DNA of 64,000 nt from Candidatus Baltobacteraceae bacterium (GTDB taxonomy: Bacteria > Vulcanimicrobiota > Vulcanimicrobiia > Vulcanimicrobiales > Vulcanimicrobiaceae): positions 434,001-498,000 of the forward strand of contig DASXGW010000001.1 in assembly GCA_036488875.1 (NCBI GenBank). Reading direction: 5' to 3'. Shown piece by piece: positions 42,745 through 51,392 of the stretch (position 1 is the first letter of the stretch; each line of letters starts with the position of its first letter). The notes under the pieces are model-generated. The model saw nothing but the letters and a program-made list of their open reading frames with translations. It did not search any database and was not told the origin of the DNA. The translations under genes and the position numbers were made by a program.

Positions 42745-43692
42745 CTAAACCGGTGGGGCCTGAACGTTATGCGCGAAGGCCTCTAGGCGTGCGCGGTCGA
42801 TCGCTTTGACGCGTCCGCGATCGAGTTCGACCGCGCCAGCGTTCTTCAATCGCAGCAGCGCGCGCGCCGCCATATCGCGGACGGTGCCCGCGGCGGCTGC
42901 GATTTGCGCTTGCGACAGGTTCTCGACACCCGGGAGTCCGCGCGTCATGCCGACCGACGCGCGCGCGTAGCCGAGCAAGAACTTCGCGACGCGCTGCAGC
43001 ACGTGCGCGAATGCAAGATCCGCGATCGTGTCGATCGAACGGCGACGCGCCTGCGACGACGCGATCAGGAATCCCAGCGCGAGCTCGGCGTCGTTGCGCG
43101 CGGCGTGAATGACCGCCTCGCTGGGCAGCGTGACGACCGTCGCGTCGGTCAGCGCTTCGGCACGCGTGGTCGCGCCGCCGCCGTCGAAGGTGCCGCTCTC
43201 GTTGAGCGTGTCGTGCGTCAGCCGCTCGCCGATGGTGTGCGTCTTGCCGTCGGGCGAGAGCAGCGTGTAGATGACCTTGCCCGTCTTGACGATGCCGAGA
43301 TACGGCCACACTTCGCCTTCGTCGAAGATGGTGTCGCCCGACTTGTAGTTGCGCTCGCTCATCTGCCCGGCAAGCTCTTTGATCGTGTTCGCCCGTGCCG
43401 ACGTGAACTGCGGTACGTTTGCCAGAAAGGTCTCGCCGTCGGCGTTTTCGTCGATCCGCTCGAGACGAATCGTCCAGCGATTACTGCCGAGGTTGCGCGC
43501 GTCCCAAGAGAAGCGTCCGGCGCGCAGCTGCGTCATCTCGTTGCGCAGCGCGCGAGGGTCGGTCTCCTCGTTGATTTCGAGGGCCGTCCCGATCTGGAGC
43601 TTGTCGAAGGACTCAACGATCTGATCGGTCTTGCTCGCCGGAGAGAGCGAGCGGGCGTCCAGGGTGAGGGCAGCGGGGCGGTTCATGGGCAT
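42745..43692 (-). CDS. Crp/Fnr-type regulator with N-terminal DUF2249 domain
   Basis: 315 aa. Residues about 10-80 form a DUF2249 domain (L-D-A-R-S-L-S-P-A-S-K, D-P-R-A-L-R-N-E-M, F-S-W-D-A-R-N-L-G). A cyclic-nucleotide-type beta barrel follows at about 100-215 (M-S-E-R-N-Y-K-S-G-D-T-I-F-D-E-G-E) and a Crp winged helix at about 230-300 (L-S-Q-A-Q-I-A-A-A-A-G-T-V-R-D-M-A-A-R-A-L). DUF2249 is known near nitrogen-oxide and sulfur-redox genes. No Fnr cysteines are seen. It is divergent from the thiolase gene with a 63-nt gap, so it may control that gene. Confidence 0.85.
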   Translation of the reverse strand: MPMNRPAALTLDARSLSPASKTDQIVESFDKLQIGTALEINEETDPRALRNEMTQLRAGRFSWDARNLGSNRWTIRLERIDENADGETFLANVPQFTSARANTIKELAGQMSERNYKSGDTIFDEGEVWPYLGIVKTGKVIYTLLSPDGKTHTIGERLTHDTLNESGTFDGGGATTRAEALTDATVVTLPSEAVIHAARNDAELALGFLIASSQARRRSIDTIADLAFAHVLQRVAKFLLGYARASVGMTRGLPGVENLSQAQIAAAAGTVRDMAARALLRLKNAGAVELDRGRVKAIDRARLEAFAHNVQAPPV

Positions 43693-43755
43693 AGCCCGGC
43701 CGATTTAAGCGGGGCCAGGCACGGTGCCTGCCCCGGCCGAATAGGGAGGCCCGCT

Positions 43756-44961
43756 ATGAGTACGCCAATCAACGATAGCGACGTCGTCATCGTCGCCGGT
43801 GCCCGCACGCCCTTCGGCAATCTGATGGGCACCCTCTCCGAGCTTACGGCCACCGACCTGGCCGTGGCCGCGGCCGAAGCCGCGATCGAGCGCAGCGGCG
43901 TCCCTAAGGAACGCATCGACGACGTCGTCTTCGGCAACGTCATTCAATCGAGCTCCGACGCCATATATCTGGCCCGTCACGTCGGTTTGCGAGCGGGCGT
44001 TCCCGTCGACGTGCCCGCGCTCACGCTCAACCGCCTCTGCGGCTCCGGCTTGCAAGCGATTCTCTCGGCGGCGCAGACGCTGCGCTTGGGACAGTCGACG
44101 TACGCGCTGGCCGGCGGCACCGAAAACATGAGCCAATCGCCGCACGTCGTGCGCGGCGCGCGCAAAGGGTTCGCGTTCGGCGCAAACGTGCAGTTCGAAG
44201 ACTCGCTCTGGGAAGCGCTCACGGACTCGTACGGCAACACACCCATGGCGATCACCGCGGAGAACCTGGCGAAGAAGTATTCGATTGCTCGTGAAGCGTG
44301 CGACGAGTTCGCGCTGGCGAGCCAAGAGCGCGCGCTCGAATCGCAAGCCCAAGGCTATTTTGCCGGCGAGATCGTTCCGGTTGAGGTTCCCGGTCCCAAA
44401 GGCACGAAGGTAAGCGTCGACAAGGACGAGGGTCCGCGCGCCGGACTCAACATGGAGAAGCTCGGACGGCTACCGGCGCGCTTCGCCAAAGACGGCGTCG
44501 TGACGCCGGGGAACGCGAGCGGAATAACCGACGGTGCGGCGGCACTGGTCCTGACCACGGTCAAACAGGCCAAGGCCGACGGCGTCAAGTGGAGCGGACG
44601 TCTCGTCAGCGGCAGCGTCGTCGGCGTCGACCCGTCGATCATGGGCATCGGACCGGCCTATTCGATTCCGCGAGCCCTGCAGCGCGCCGGAATTGCGGAA
44701 AAAGACCTCGCCGTGATGGAGATCAACGAAGCATTTGCGCCGCAGGTGCTCGCATGTCTGCGCGAGATGGGCACTAATGGAAACGTGCGTCTGAATCCTC
44801 ACGGCGGCGCGATCTCGCTCGGCCATCCGCTCGGCGCGTCGGGAGCGCGACTCGCACTAACGACGATTCACGACCTCACGCAGCGCGGCGGCGGTTACGG
44901 CGTCGCGTCGGCGTGCATTGGGGGCGGTCAAGGTATTGCAGCGGTCTTTACCGTCGATTAA
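43756..44961 (+). CDS. Thiolase family protein (acetyl-CoA C-acetyltransferase)
   Basis: 401 aa from ATG 43756 with GGGAGG upstream; the longer frame is a shadow. Nucleophile Cys 95 in L-N-R-L-C-G-S-G-L, N-E-A-F-A, the His loop G-G-A-I-S-L-G-H-P-L-G-A-S-G-A-R, and the second Cys 387 in C-I-G-G-G-Q-G. It joins or splits acetyl-CoA and acetoacetyl-CoA. Together with the crotonase and hydroxyacyl-CoA dehydrogenase 4-5 kb away, it supplies much of a C4 acyl-CoA route. Confidence 0.95.
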   Translation: MSTPINDSDVVIVAGARTPFGNLMGTLSELTATDLAVAAAEAAIERSGVPKERIDDVVFGNVIQSSSDAIYLARHVGLRAGVPVDVPALTLNRLCGSGLQAILSAAQTLRLGQSTYALAGGTENMSQSPHVVRGARKGFAFGANVQFEDSLWEALTDSYGNTPMAITAENLAKKYSIAREACDEFALASQERALESQAQGYFAGEIVPVEVPGPKGTKVSVDKDEGPRAGLNMEKLGRLPARFAKDGVVTPGNASGITDGAAALVLTTVKQAKADGVKWSGRLVSGSVVGVDPSIMGIGPAYSIPRALQRAGIAEKDLAVMEINEAFAPQVLACLREMGTNGNVRLNPHGGAISLGHPLGASGARLALTTIHDLTQRGGGYGVASACIGGGQGIAAVFTVD

Positions 44962-45514
44962 ACGGTTCGGCGCGCGCGCGGCCGCGCGTGTCCTGGACGT
45001 CCTTGCGGTCGCGGCGATCGGCTTCATCCTGTGGAAGGTGCTGATCGCCCCGCGAAATCTCGATCCGGCGCGCGCCTTTCCCGCGCCGCACGCAAACTAC
45101 GCGCGGCTCGACGGCGGAACGTTTCGCGTCACCGACGCGCGCGGTCACGTCCTGTTCCTCGATTTCTACGCAAGCTGGTGCGAGCCGTGTAAGATCGAGT
45201 TGCCGCTCATCGAGCAGTGGGCCAAGTCGAATCAGCGCGCCTTGGTCGTGCCCGTCGACGTCGGCGAGCCGACGCCGGTTGCGTCCGCGTTCGCGCGGAA
45301 ATACGATCTGCGCGGCGTCGCCCTCGATCCGCACGAAAGCGCGCAGGCGTTTTTTGCGGTGCACGGCTTTCCGACCGTCGTCGTCGTCGATCCCGCCGGC
45401 CGGATTCGTGCGACGTGGGAAGGTCTCAATCCGGCGATCGGACTGGCGATGTCCAACGCGCTAGCCCGGCTTGATCGTAAAGTAGAACATCCCGGCGGTC
45501 GCGGCGCCCATTAG
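44918..45514 (+). CDS. TlpA/ResA-like membrane-anchored thioredoxin
   Basis: 198 aa if TTG 44918 is used; TTG 44936 is an alternative. Both lie inside the thiolase gene. One N-terminal helix (V-A-A-I-G-F-I-L-W-K-V-L) anchors a thioredoxin fold with F-Y-A-S-W-C-E-P-C-K and the cis-Pro loop H-G-F-P-T-V-V-V-V-D. It reduces disulfides outside the membrane, for instance in cytochrome c maturation. It converges on the Nramp gene with a 54-nt overlap. Confidence 0.9.
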   Translation: MGAVKVLQRSLPSIKRFGARAAARVLDVLAVAAIGFILWKVLIAPRNLDPARAFPAPHANYARLDGGTFRVTDARGHVLFLDFYASWCEPCKIELPLIEQWAKSNQRALVVPVDVGEPTPVASAFARKYDLRGVALDPHESAQAFFAVHGFPTVVVVDPAGRIRATWEGLNPAIGLAMSNALARLDRKVEHPGGRGAH

Positions 45515-46726
45515 CGCAACCGTCGCCCATCCCCACGCACGCGCGAGCATCGAACTTTTCCAACGCCCAACCACCGCGGAGTTGGAAGCAAGATAGACGA
45601 TCGTCGCGATCAGCGGAACCGCGGTAATGCCGTTGAGCACCGCCGACCAAAAGAGCGCCTTGATTGCATCGACTCGCAACAGATTCATCGCGATGCCCAG
45701 CAAGATGCCCGCGACGATGACGCCGTAGAAGCGCGGCGCGCGCGCGACGGGTTCGCTGAGCCCCTCGCGGAAACCAAACGTTTCGGCCGCGACGTACGCC
45801 GACGATCCGGCGAGTACGGGAACCGCGAGGACTCCCGTTCCGACCATTCCGAGCGCGAAGAGCAGCTCGGCGAAGCGACCAGCCAACGGCCGCAGCGCTT
45901 CGGCCGCCTGCTGCGCCGTCGCAATGTTATGCTTTCCGGTCGCGCCGAGCGTTGCGGCCGTCGTCACGATGATGAACAGCGCGACGGCATTGGAGAAAAT
46001 CATTCCCGTGTTGACGTCGGCGTGCATGGCGCGCACCGCCCCTTCGTCGGTGCCGCGGCGTTGCGCCAACTTCGTATTGCCGGCTTCCTTGTCTTCCTCG
46101 ACCATGAGCGATGCTTGCCAGAAGAAGAGGTAGGGCGTGATTGTCGTTCCCAGCACGCCGACCATCGTGGAGAGAAAGCCGGAATCGAAGCGAACGTGCG
46201 GCAACAGGAAACCGCGCAGGACGTCGGGCCACGAAGCGTGCACGACGAAGGCGGTGATGACGTAGGCAAAGAGCGAGAGCGTCAGCCACTTGAACGCGCG
46301 AGCCAGCGTCGCGTAGGGCAGCCAGAGCTGCGCGGCGATCAAAGCGATGCCGAAGAAGAAGACCCATGCCTCGCTCGGCAGCGGAAGCACGAGGTGCGCC
46401 GCATCGGCCATGCCCCCGAGATCCGCGCCGGCGTTGAACGTGTTGGCGACGATCACCAGCCCGCCGAGCGCGTACGCTACCGGCGTCGCGAGGCGCTTGC
46501 GCATTACGGCGGCCAAGCCTTCGCCCGTTACCATAGAAATGCGAGCGCACATGCCCTGAATCACCGCCATCATCGGGGTTGAGACCAGGGTGAGCCATAA
46601 CATCGAATAGCCGGTCGTTGCGCCCGCGACCGAGTACGTCGAAATCCCGGACGGATCGTCGTCGGCTGCGCCGGTAATCAGGCCGGGCCCCAAAATCGAA
46701 ACCCAGCGCATCAACCGGCTCTTCAT
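45461..46726 (-). CDS. Nramp-related divalent metal transporter, divergent metal-site motif
   Basis: 421 aa from ATG 46726; GTG 46735 is possible. Upstream extension is a shadow of the aminotransferase gene. Eleven or so helices. Helix 1 has G-P-G-L-I-T-G-A-A-D-D-D-P-S-G-I-S-T-Y-S where classical Nramp has D-P-G-N. Helix 6 has T-T-I-T-P-Y-L-F-F-W-Q-A-S-L in place of M-P-H. These are marks of the Nramp-related branch whose metal range may differ (Mg or Mn rather than Fe). No MntR-type regulator is nearby. Confidence 0.9.
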   Translation of the reverse strand: MKSRLMRWVSILGPGLITGAADDDPSGISTYSVAGATTGYSMLWLTLVSTPMMAVIQGMCARISMVTGEGLAAVMRKRLATPVAYALGGLVIVANTFNAGADLGGMADAAHLVLPLPSEAWVFFFGIALIAAQLWLPYATLARAFKWLTLSLFAYVITAFVVHASWPDVLRGFLLPHVRFDSGFLSTMVGVLGTTITPYLFFWQASLMVEEDKEAGNTKLAQRRGTDEGAVRAMHADVNTGMIFSNAVALFIIVTTAATLGATGKHNIATAQQAAEALRPLAGRFAELLFALGMVGTGVLAVPVLAGSSAYVAAETFGFREGLSEPVARAPRFYGVIVAGILLGIAMNLLRVDAIKALFWSAVLNGITAVPLIATIVYLASNSAVVGRWKSSMLARAWGWATVALMGAATAGMFYFTIKPG

Positions 46727-46789
46727 TCCCAGCACGTATACCCCGATTGGGCCTGTGAGTCGACGCCGCCGCCCGATACGATACCCGCC

Positions 46790-47917
46790 GTGAAGGTACC
46801 TTTTGTGGATCTGCAGGCGCAGTACGGTTCGATCCGTCACGAGGTTGGCGGCGCGATGGCCGACGTTCTCGAGCGCGCTTCGTTTGTGCTGGGTCCCCAA
46901 GTCACGGCGTTCGAGCAGCGTTTTGCCGAGTATAACGGCAGCAGCTATTGCGTGAGCGTGGAGTCGGGGACGGCAGCGCTCAAACTCGCTTTGATTGCGC
47001 TGGGGATCGGACGAGGCGATGAAGTCATCGTCCCAGCCAACACGTATATCGCGTCGGCAATAGCCGTGTCGGCGGCCGGAGCGACCCCGGTCCTCGTCGA
47101 CGTCGACGATGCGTATCTCATCGATCCGGCAGCGGTCGAAGCGGCGATCACGCCGCGTACGCGCGCGATCCTCCCCGTGCACCTTTACGGCCAAGTCGTA
47201 CCGATGAAACCCGTGCTCGAGCTTGCGGACCGTTATGGCCTGTTCGTGGTCGAAGACGCGTGCCAAGCGCACGGTGCGGTCTGGCAGTCCCGGCGCGCGG
47301 GAAGCATCGGCACCGTGGGATGCTTCAGCTTTTATCCGGGAAAAAATTTAGGCGCGTACGGCGACGGCGGCGCCATCGTTACCGACGACGAAGCCCTTAC
47401 CGATCGTCTTCGGCTCTTGCGCGACTTTGGTCAGGCAAAGAAGTACGAACATCTCATCAAGGGTGACAACTGCCGTCTCGATTCGCTGCAGGCCGCGGTG
47501 CTCGACGTCAAGCTGCGCTACCTCGACGAATGGAACGAGCGCCGCCGGGATCACGCGGCGCTCTACGATTCGCTGCTGGCTGCGGCCGGATTTCCCACTC
47601 CGAAGAACCTCGACGCGCAGGGACACGTCTATCACTTGTACGTCACCCAGGTCGAGGATCGCGAGAACGTGCAGCGCCGGCTGTCCGAGCGCGGCATTCA
47701 AACGGGAATCCATTATCCGATTCCGATCCATCTGCAGCCGGCCTACGCCGAGCTCGGCTTGAGTGCGGGACGTTTTCCCGTTACGGAAAGCGCGGCCGCG
47801 ACGATTCTGTCGCTTCCGATGTTTCCGGAGCTGACCGGAGAGCAGATTCGCTACGTCGCGGGATCGCTGGCCGAGATCGCTCGGCCGCCGGCCTCGGCTC
47901 ACGCGAGCGTCGCATGA
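46790..47917 (+). CDS. DegT/DnrJ/EryC1 family sugar aminotransferase
   Basis: 375 aa from GTG 46790. Start K-V-P-F-V-D-L-Q-A-Q-Y; PLP-binding E-S-G-T-A-A-L, V-E-D-A-C-Q-A-H-G, and Lys in F-S-F-Y-P-G-K-N-L-G-A-Y-G-D-G-G-A. It transfers an amino group to a keto sugar nucleotide (C3 or C4), as in WbpE, WlbC or DesV. The gene overlaps the Gfo/Idh oxidoreductase by 4 nt. Such a pair commonly makes an amino-deoxy sugar for glycans. It is separate from the cluster at 59-64 kb. Confidence 0.94.
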   Translation: MKVPFVDLQAQYGSIRHEVGGAMADVLERASFVLGPQVTAFEQRFAEYNGSSYCVSVESGTAALKLALIALGIGRGDEVIVPANTYIASAIAVSAAGATPVLVDVDDAYLIDPAAVEAAITPRTRAILPVHLYGQVVPMKPVLELADRYGLFVVEDACQAHGAVWQSRRAGSIGTVGCFSFYPGKNLGAYGDGGAIVTDDEALTDRLRLLRDFGQAKKYEHLIKGDNCRLDSLQAAVLDVKLRYLDEWNERRRDHAALYDSLLAAAGFPTPKNLDAQGHVYHLYVTQVEDRENVQRRLSERGIQTGIHYPIPIHLQPAYAELGLSAGRFPVTESAAATILSLPMFPELTGEQIRYVAGSLAEIARPPASAHASVA

Positions 47918-48987
47918 GCGCGTTCGAACGCAACGCGGCGATCGTCGGTCTGGGCTATTGGGGACCCAACCTGCTGCGCAACTTCACGGCGTCGGAGCGC
48001 TGGAACGTCCGCTGGATCATCGACGCCGACGAAAAGCGCCTCGCGCGCATGCAGCGCCTCTACCCGCGCGCGTACGGCTCGTGCGATTTCGACTCGGCAT
48101 TGAGCGACCCGGAGGTCGATCTCATCGCGATCGCAACGCCGCCGGCGATGCACGCGACGATGGCCGGCCGGGCGATCGCCGCCGGAAAGCACGTTTTAGT
48201 CGAGAAGCCGCTGGCGGAAAACTCCGCCGACGCCCGGCGGCTCGTCGATGCGGCCGCGCGCCGCGGCGTGAAGCTCTTTACGGATCACACGTTCCTCTAT
48301 ACCGGGGCCGTCGAGGCGATGCACCGGCTCAACGCGGAGGGTGCGCTCGGCGAAATGTATTACGCCGAATCCCAGCGCGTGAACCTCGGGCTGTTTCAGC
48401 AGACCAACGTGATCTGGGATCTCGGTCCGCACGACGTGTCGATCCTCAACCGCGTTTTCGCAAGCGCGCCGGAGGCCGTATCGTGCCAAGCCCGCGCGTG
48501 CGTCAATCCCGAGGTGTGGGACGTTGCGTTCATGCTGCTGCGATACGGTTCGTGCGTCGCACAAGTACACTTGAGCTGGCTCTCGCCCGTGAAAGTGCGG
48601 CGCATGATGCTTTCCGCGAGCGAACGCATGCTCGTGTGGGACGACGTCGATCCGTCGGAAAAAGTCCGGATTTACGACAAGGGCGTCGTGCTCAATCCCA
48701 GCAGCGAAACGCTGACCAAACAGATGGTGAGCTACCGGCTCGGCGAGGTGCGCATCCCGATCGTCGACGAGCGGGAAGCCCTCGGTAAACTGATCGACGA
48801 CGCGTGGGAAAGCATCGCCAACGGAGCCACGTCGCGCGTCGAAGGCGCGGTCGGGTACGACGTCGTCTGCTGTTTGGAGGCCGCGTGCGCGTCGGCCCGC
48901 GCCGACGGCAAATGGATCGAAATCGGGGAACCGGCGACGGCGCGCGCCATCGCCGGCGTCGTCGACGTTACCGTCCCTTCCAGGTAG
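47914..48987 (+). CDS. Gfo/Idh/MocA family oxidoreductase
   Basis: 357 aa from ATG 47914 (ATGA overlap with the aminotransferase gene). Rossmann start A-A-I-V-G-L-G-Y-W-G-P-N-L; signature V-L-V-E-K-P-L-A; D-H-T-F-L-Y-T-G and D-L-G-P-H-D-V-S-I-L in the substrate domain, where the last His is the usual catalytic residue. It oxidises a sugar nucleotide ring carbon before or after the coupled transamination. The gene ends 20 nt inside the convergent crotonase gene. Confidence 0.94.
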   Translation: MSAFERNAAIVGLGYWGPNLLRNFTASERWNVRWIIDADEKRLARMQRLYPRAYGSCDFDSALSDPEVDLIAIATPPAMHATMAGRAIAAGKHVLVEKPLAENSADARRLVDAAARRGVKLFTDHTFLYTGAVEAMHRLNAEGALGEMYYAESQRVNLGLFQQTNVIWDLGPHDVSILNRVFASAPEAVSCQARACVNPEVWDVAFMLLRYGSCVAQVHLSWLSPVKVRRMMLSASERMLVWDDVDPSEKVRIYDKGVVLNPSSETLTKQMVSYRLGEVRIPIVDEREALGKLIDDAWESIANGATSRVEGAVGYDVVCCLEAACASARADGKWIEIGEPATARAIAGVVDVTVPSR

Positions 48988-49774
48988 GCTTTCGCTTTTC
49001 GAGGAAGGCGCCGGTGCCTTCTTTGATATCTTCGGTATCCACGAGCGTACCGAACTCGAGCGCTTCGAGTTCCAACGCGTCGTCGATGGAGAGATGCGCG
49101 CCGTTGTTGATCGCGCGCTTGCACGCGGCTATGGCGAGCGGCGCCTTCGCTGCGATCGTCGACGCGATGCGCTTGGCTTCGTTCAATAGTTCGGCCTGAG
49201 GGACGACCTTTTGCACCAAGCCGATGCGCAGCGCTTCCGCTGCATCGATGATCTCGCCCGTCAAGCAGAGGTACATGGCCATGCCTTTGCCGACCAAGCG
49301 CGTCGTGCGCTGGCTGCCGCCGTATCCGGGGATGAGACCGAGGTTCACTTCGGGCTGTCCGAACTTCGCATTTTCGGATGCGATCATGATGTCGCCGGCC
49401 ATCGCGAGCTCGCAGCCGCCGCCGAGTGCGAATCCGTTGACGGCCATGACGACCGGTTTGCGCATGCGCTCGATCTGCCGGGTGAGCGATTGACCCATGC
49501 GCGCCTGATCGGCGCCGGCACCCGCCGACGCCAGCGCATTGAGTTCGGAGATATCGGCGCCGGCCGCAAACGCTTTTTCGCCGGCGCCGGTGATGACGAC
49601 GGCGCGCACGTCGGGATGCGCGTCGAGCTCGACCAGCGCCACCGAGAGCTCGGCCAGCAGCGATCCGCGCAGCGCGTTGAGCACGTTGGGCCGATTGAGC
49701 GTTACGATGGCTACCGGCGCTTCGACCGTCACGAGGATGTTTTCGAACGTCCGCTGCCCGCTAGGCGTAGTCAT
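48968..49774 (-). CDS. Enoyl-CoA hydratase/isomerase (crotonase)
   Basis: 268 aa. Crotonase marks: L-N-R-P-N-V-L-N-A-L, oxyanion A-F-A-A-G-A-D-I-S-E, G-G-G-C-E-L-A-M-A-G-D-I with the first catalytic Glu region, and P-E-V-N-L-G-L-I-P-G-Y-G-G-S-Q-R. It hydrates crotonyl-CoA or similar enoyl-CoAs. The start lies 14 nt inside the dehydrogenase gene, so the two are one operon for the hydration and oxidation steps. Confidence 0.94.
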   Translation of the reverse strand: MTTPSGQRTFENILVTVEAPVAIVTLNRPNVLNALRGSLLAELSVALVELDAHPDVRAVVITGAGEKAFAAGADISELNALASAGAGADQARMGQSLTRQIERMRKPVVMAVNGFALGGGCELAMAGDIMIASENAKFGQPEVNLGLIPGYGGSQRTTRLVGKGMAMYLCLTGEIIDAAEALRIGLVQKVVPQAELLNEAKRIASTIAAKAPLAIAACKRAINNGAHLSIDDALELEALEFGTLVDTEDIKEGTGAFLEKRKPTWKGR

Positions 49775-50615
49775 AGAATCCCTTTCCGCTCTTACGTCCG
49801 TAGCGGCCGGCTAACACCATGCGCTTGAGCAGCGGCGGCGCGGCCATCATCGGATCTTTGAACTCGTCGAACATAATTTCGGCGATGTAGTAGGTCGTGT
49901 CTAAACCGACGAAGTCGAGCAGCTCGAACGGTCCCATGGGATACCCGCATCCCAACCGCATGCCTTTGTCGATGTCCTCTTTGCTGGCCAGTCCTTGCTC
50001 GTACACGCGAATCGCGTACAGCAAATACGGAATCAGCAGGCGATTGACGACGAAGCCCGGCGTATCTTGCGCGAGAATCGGTTCCTTGCCCAGCTTCTTA
50101 GCAAAGTCGAACAGCGTGTCGACCGTCTCTTGAGTCGTCGCGATCGTCTTTACGACCTCAACCAGTTTCATGATCGGAACCGGATTGAAGAAATGCAGGC
50201 CCGCGACGCGGTTCGGCCGCTTCGTCTTGGCGGCAAGTTCGACGACGCAGAGGCTGGAGGTATTCGTGCAAATGATCGCGTGCGGCGCGAGAAGCTCGTC
50301 GAGCTCGCGGAAGAGCTTCGTTTTGACCTCCACGTTTTCGATAATCGCTTCGACGATCAAATCGCACTGCGCGAGCCCGGCGACCTCCGTCGTCGTCGTC
50401 AGCCGCCCGAGCGTTGCATCGCGATCGGCTTGCGACAGTTTTCCCTTTTCGACGAACTTGTCGAGCGATTTCGCAATCCCCGCCATGCCGCGAGTCAGCG
50501 GCTCTTGCGCTACCTCCATCAGCACCACGTTGAAGCCGGCGCTTGCGCAGGTTTGCGCGATACCGCTGCCCATCAGTCCGGCGCCGCAAACGCCGACCGT
50601 GCGGATCTCAGCCAC
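49761..50615 (-). CDS. 3-hydroxybutyryl-CoA dehydrogenase
   Basis: 284 aa. NAD-binding V-C-G-A-G-L-M-G-S-G-I-A-Q, E-A-I-I-E-N, T-N-T-S-S-L-C-V, catalytic His in G-L-H-F-F-N-P-V-P-I-M-K-L-V-E-V, and C-terminal domain R-L-G-C-G-Y-P-M-G-P-F-E-L-L-D. It interconverts 3-hydroxybutyryl-CoA and acetoacetyl-CoA. It is the first gene of the pair with crotonase and is preceded by a ribosome site AGGAGGAGG. Confidence 0.95.
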   Translation of the reverse strand: MAEIRTVGVCGAGLMGSGIAQTCASAGFNVVLMEVAQEPLTRGMAGIAKSLDKFVEKGKLSQADRDATLGRLTTTTEVAGLAQCDLIVEAIIENVEVKTKLFRELDELLAPHAIICTNTSSLCVVELAAKTKRPNRVAGLHFFNPVPIMKLVEVVKTIATTQETVDTLFDFAKKLGKEPILAQDTPGFVVNRLLIPYLLYAIRVYEQGLASKEDIDKGMRLGCGYPMGPFELLDFVGLDTTYYIAEIMFDEFKDPMMAAPPLLKRMVLAGRYGRKSGKGFYDYA

Positions 50616-50688
50616 GAGTCCTCCTCCTTAGAATAGCTATGCTGGAAGCCCTTAAGGTTTTATAAAGGCCGCAGGTGCATTCGTTGCG

Positions 50689-50717
50689 TTGCAGGGAAGC
50701 CACCTTTGCCTTATACT
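50689..50717 (+). promoter_or_regulatory. Candidate promoter for phoU
   Basis: TATACT at 50712-50717 (five of six consensus bases) lies 17 bp after a weak TTGCAG at 50689-50694. It is 40 bp upstream of the phoU GTG. No clear Pho-box direct repeat is visible. Confidence 0.5.
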
Positions 50718-50756
50718 GGGGGCTGCCGCTCGTCGCTCTAGGAGGATAACGATCAC

Positions 50757-51392
50757 GTGCGCACGGCGTATCACGAGGCGCTGGAGGGAACGCGGCTGGA
50801 CGTCGTCCGGCTTGGTGCCCTCGTTGGCGACGCTATCCGCGTAGCCGTCGAGGCGCTCAATAATCGCGACGCCTCTGCAGGCGCTCGAGTCGTCGCCGGT
50901 GACGACGCGATCGACGATCTGCGCCGCCGTGTGGAATCTCACTGCATCGAGCTGATTTGGCGGCAGCAGCCGGTCGCGGGCGAGTTGCGCGAGATCGCGG
51001 CTATGTTGGAAATCGCGACCGATCTCGAGCGGGTCGGCGATTACGCGGTCGACATCGCCAAGAACGCCATCAAGCTCTCCGATCAACCCATGCGCCCGCA
51101 AAAAGTCGAAATCGACCGCATCGCCAGCGTCGCGCACGCGATGCTGCTCGACGCGATGCGCGCGTACACGGAGCGCGACGTCAAGCTCGCGAGCGACGTC
51201 ATCGACCGCGACGACGAAGTCGACAAACTCTACAAACGCAGCATCAAGCTTCTGCAGCAAGAGATGCGCGAAGATCCCGAGATCGTGCGTCCGGGTACGC
51301 GCTATCTGTTCGTGCTCGCGTCGCTCGAGCGCGTGGGCGATCGTGCCGGTAACATTGCCTGGCATACGAAGGACATGATCGGCGCGGAGTGA
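50757..51392 (+). CDS. phoU: Phosphate-signalling protein PhoU
   Basis: 211 aa from GTG 50757, 11 nt after AGGAGG. Two three-helix PhoU repeats: R-E-I-A-A-M-L-E-I-A-T-D-L-E-R-V-G-D-Y-A in the first and F-V-L-A-S-L-E-R-V-G-D-R-A-G-N-I-A in the second, each with the metal-binding ExxxD pattern. PhoU links the Pst transporter to the PhoR kinase and damps phosphate uptake. pst genes are not in the window. It overlaps the next gene by 4 nt. Confidence 0.95.
   Translation: MRTAYHEALEGTRLDVVRLGALVGDAIRVAVEALNNRDASAGARVVAGDDAIDDLRRRVESHCIELIWRQQPVAGELREIAAMLEIATDLERVGDYAVDIAKNAIKLSDQPMRPQKVEIDRIASVAHAMLLDAMRAYTERDVKLASDVIDRDDEVDKLYKRSIKLLQQEMREDPEIVRPGTRYLFVLASLERVGDRAGNIAWHTKDMIGAE

Noticed and set aside
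42904-43755. Long open frame before the thiolase start
   Set aside because: Antisense shadow of the Crp/Fnr gene; a good ribosome site precedes ATG 43756.
46727-47272. Upstream extension of the Nramp-like frame
   Set aside because: Antisense to the aminotransferase gene and shadow-like in composition.
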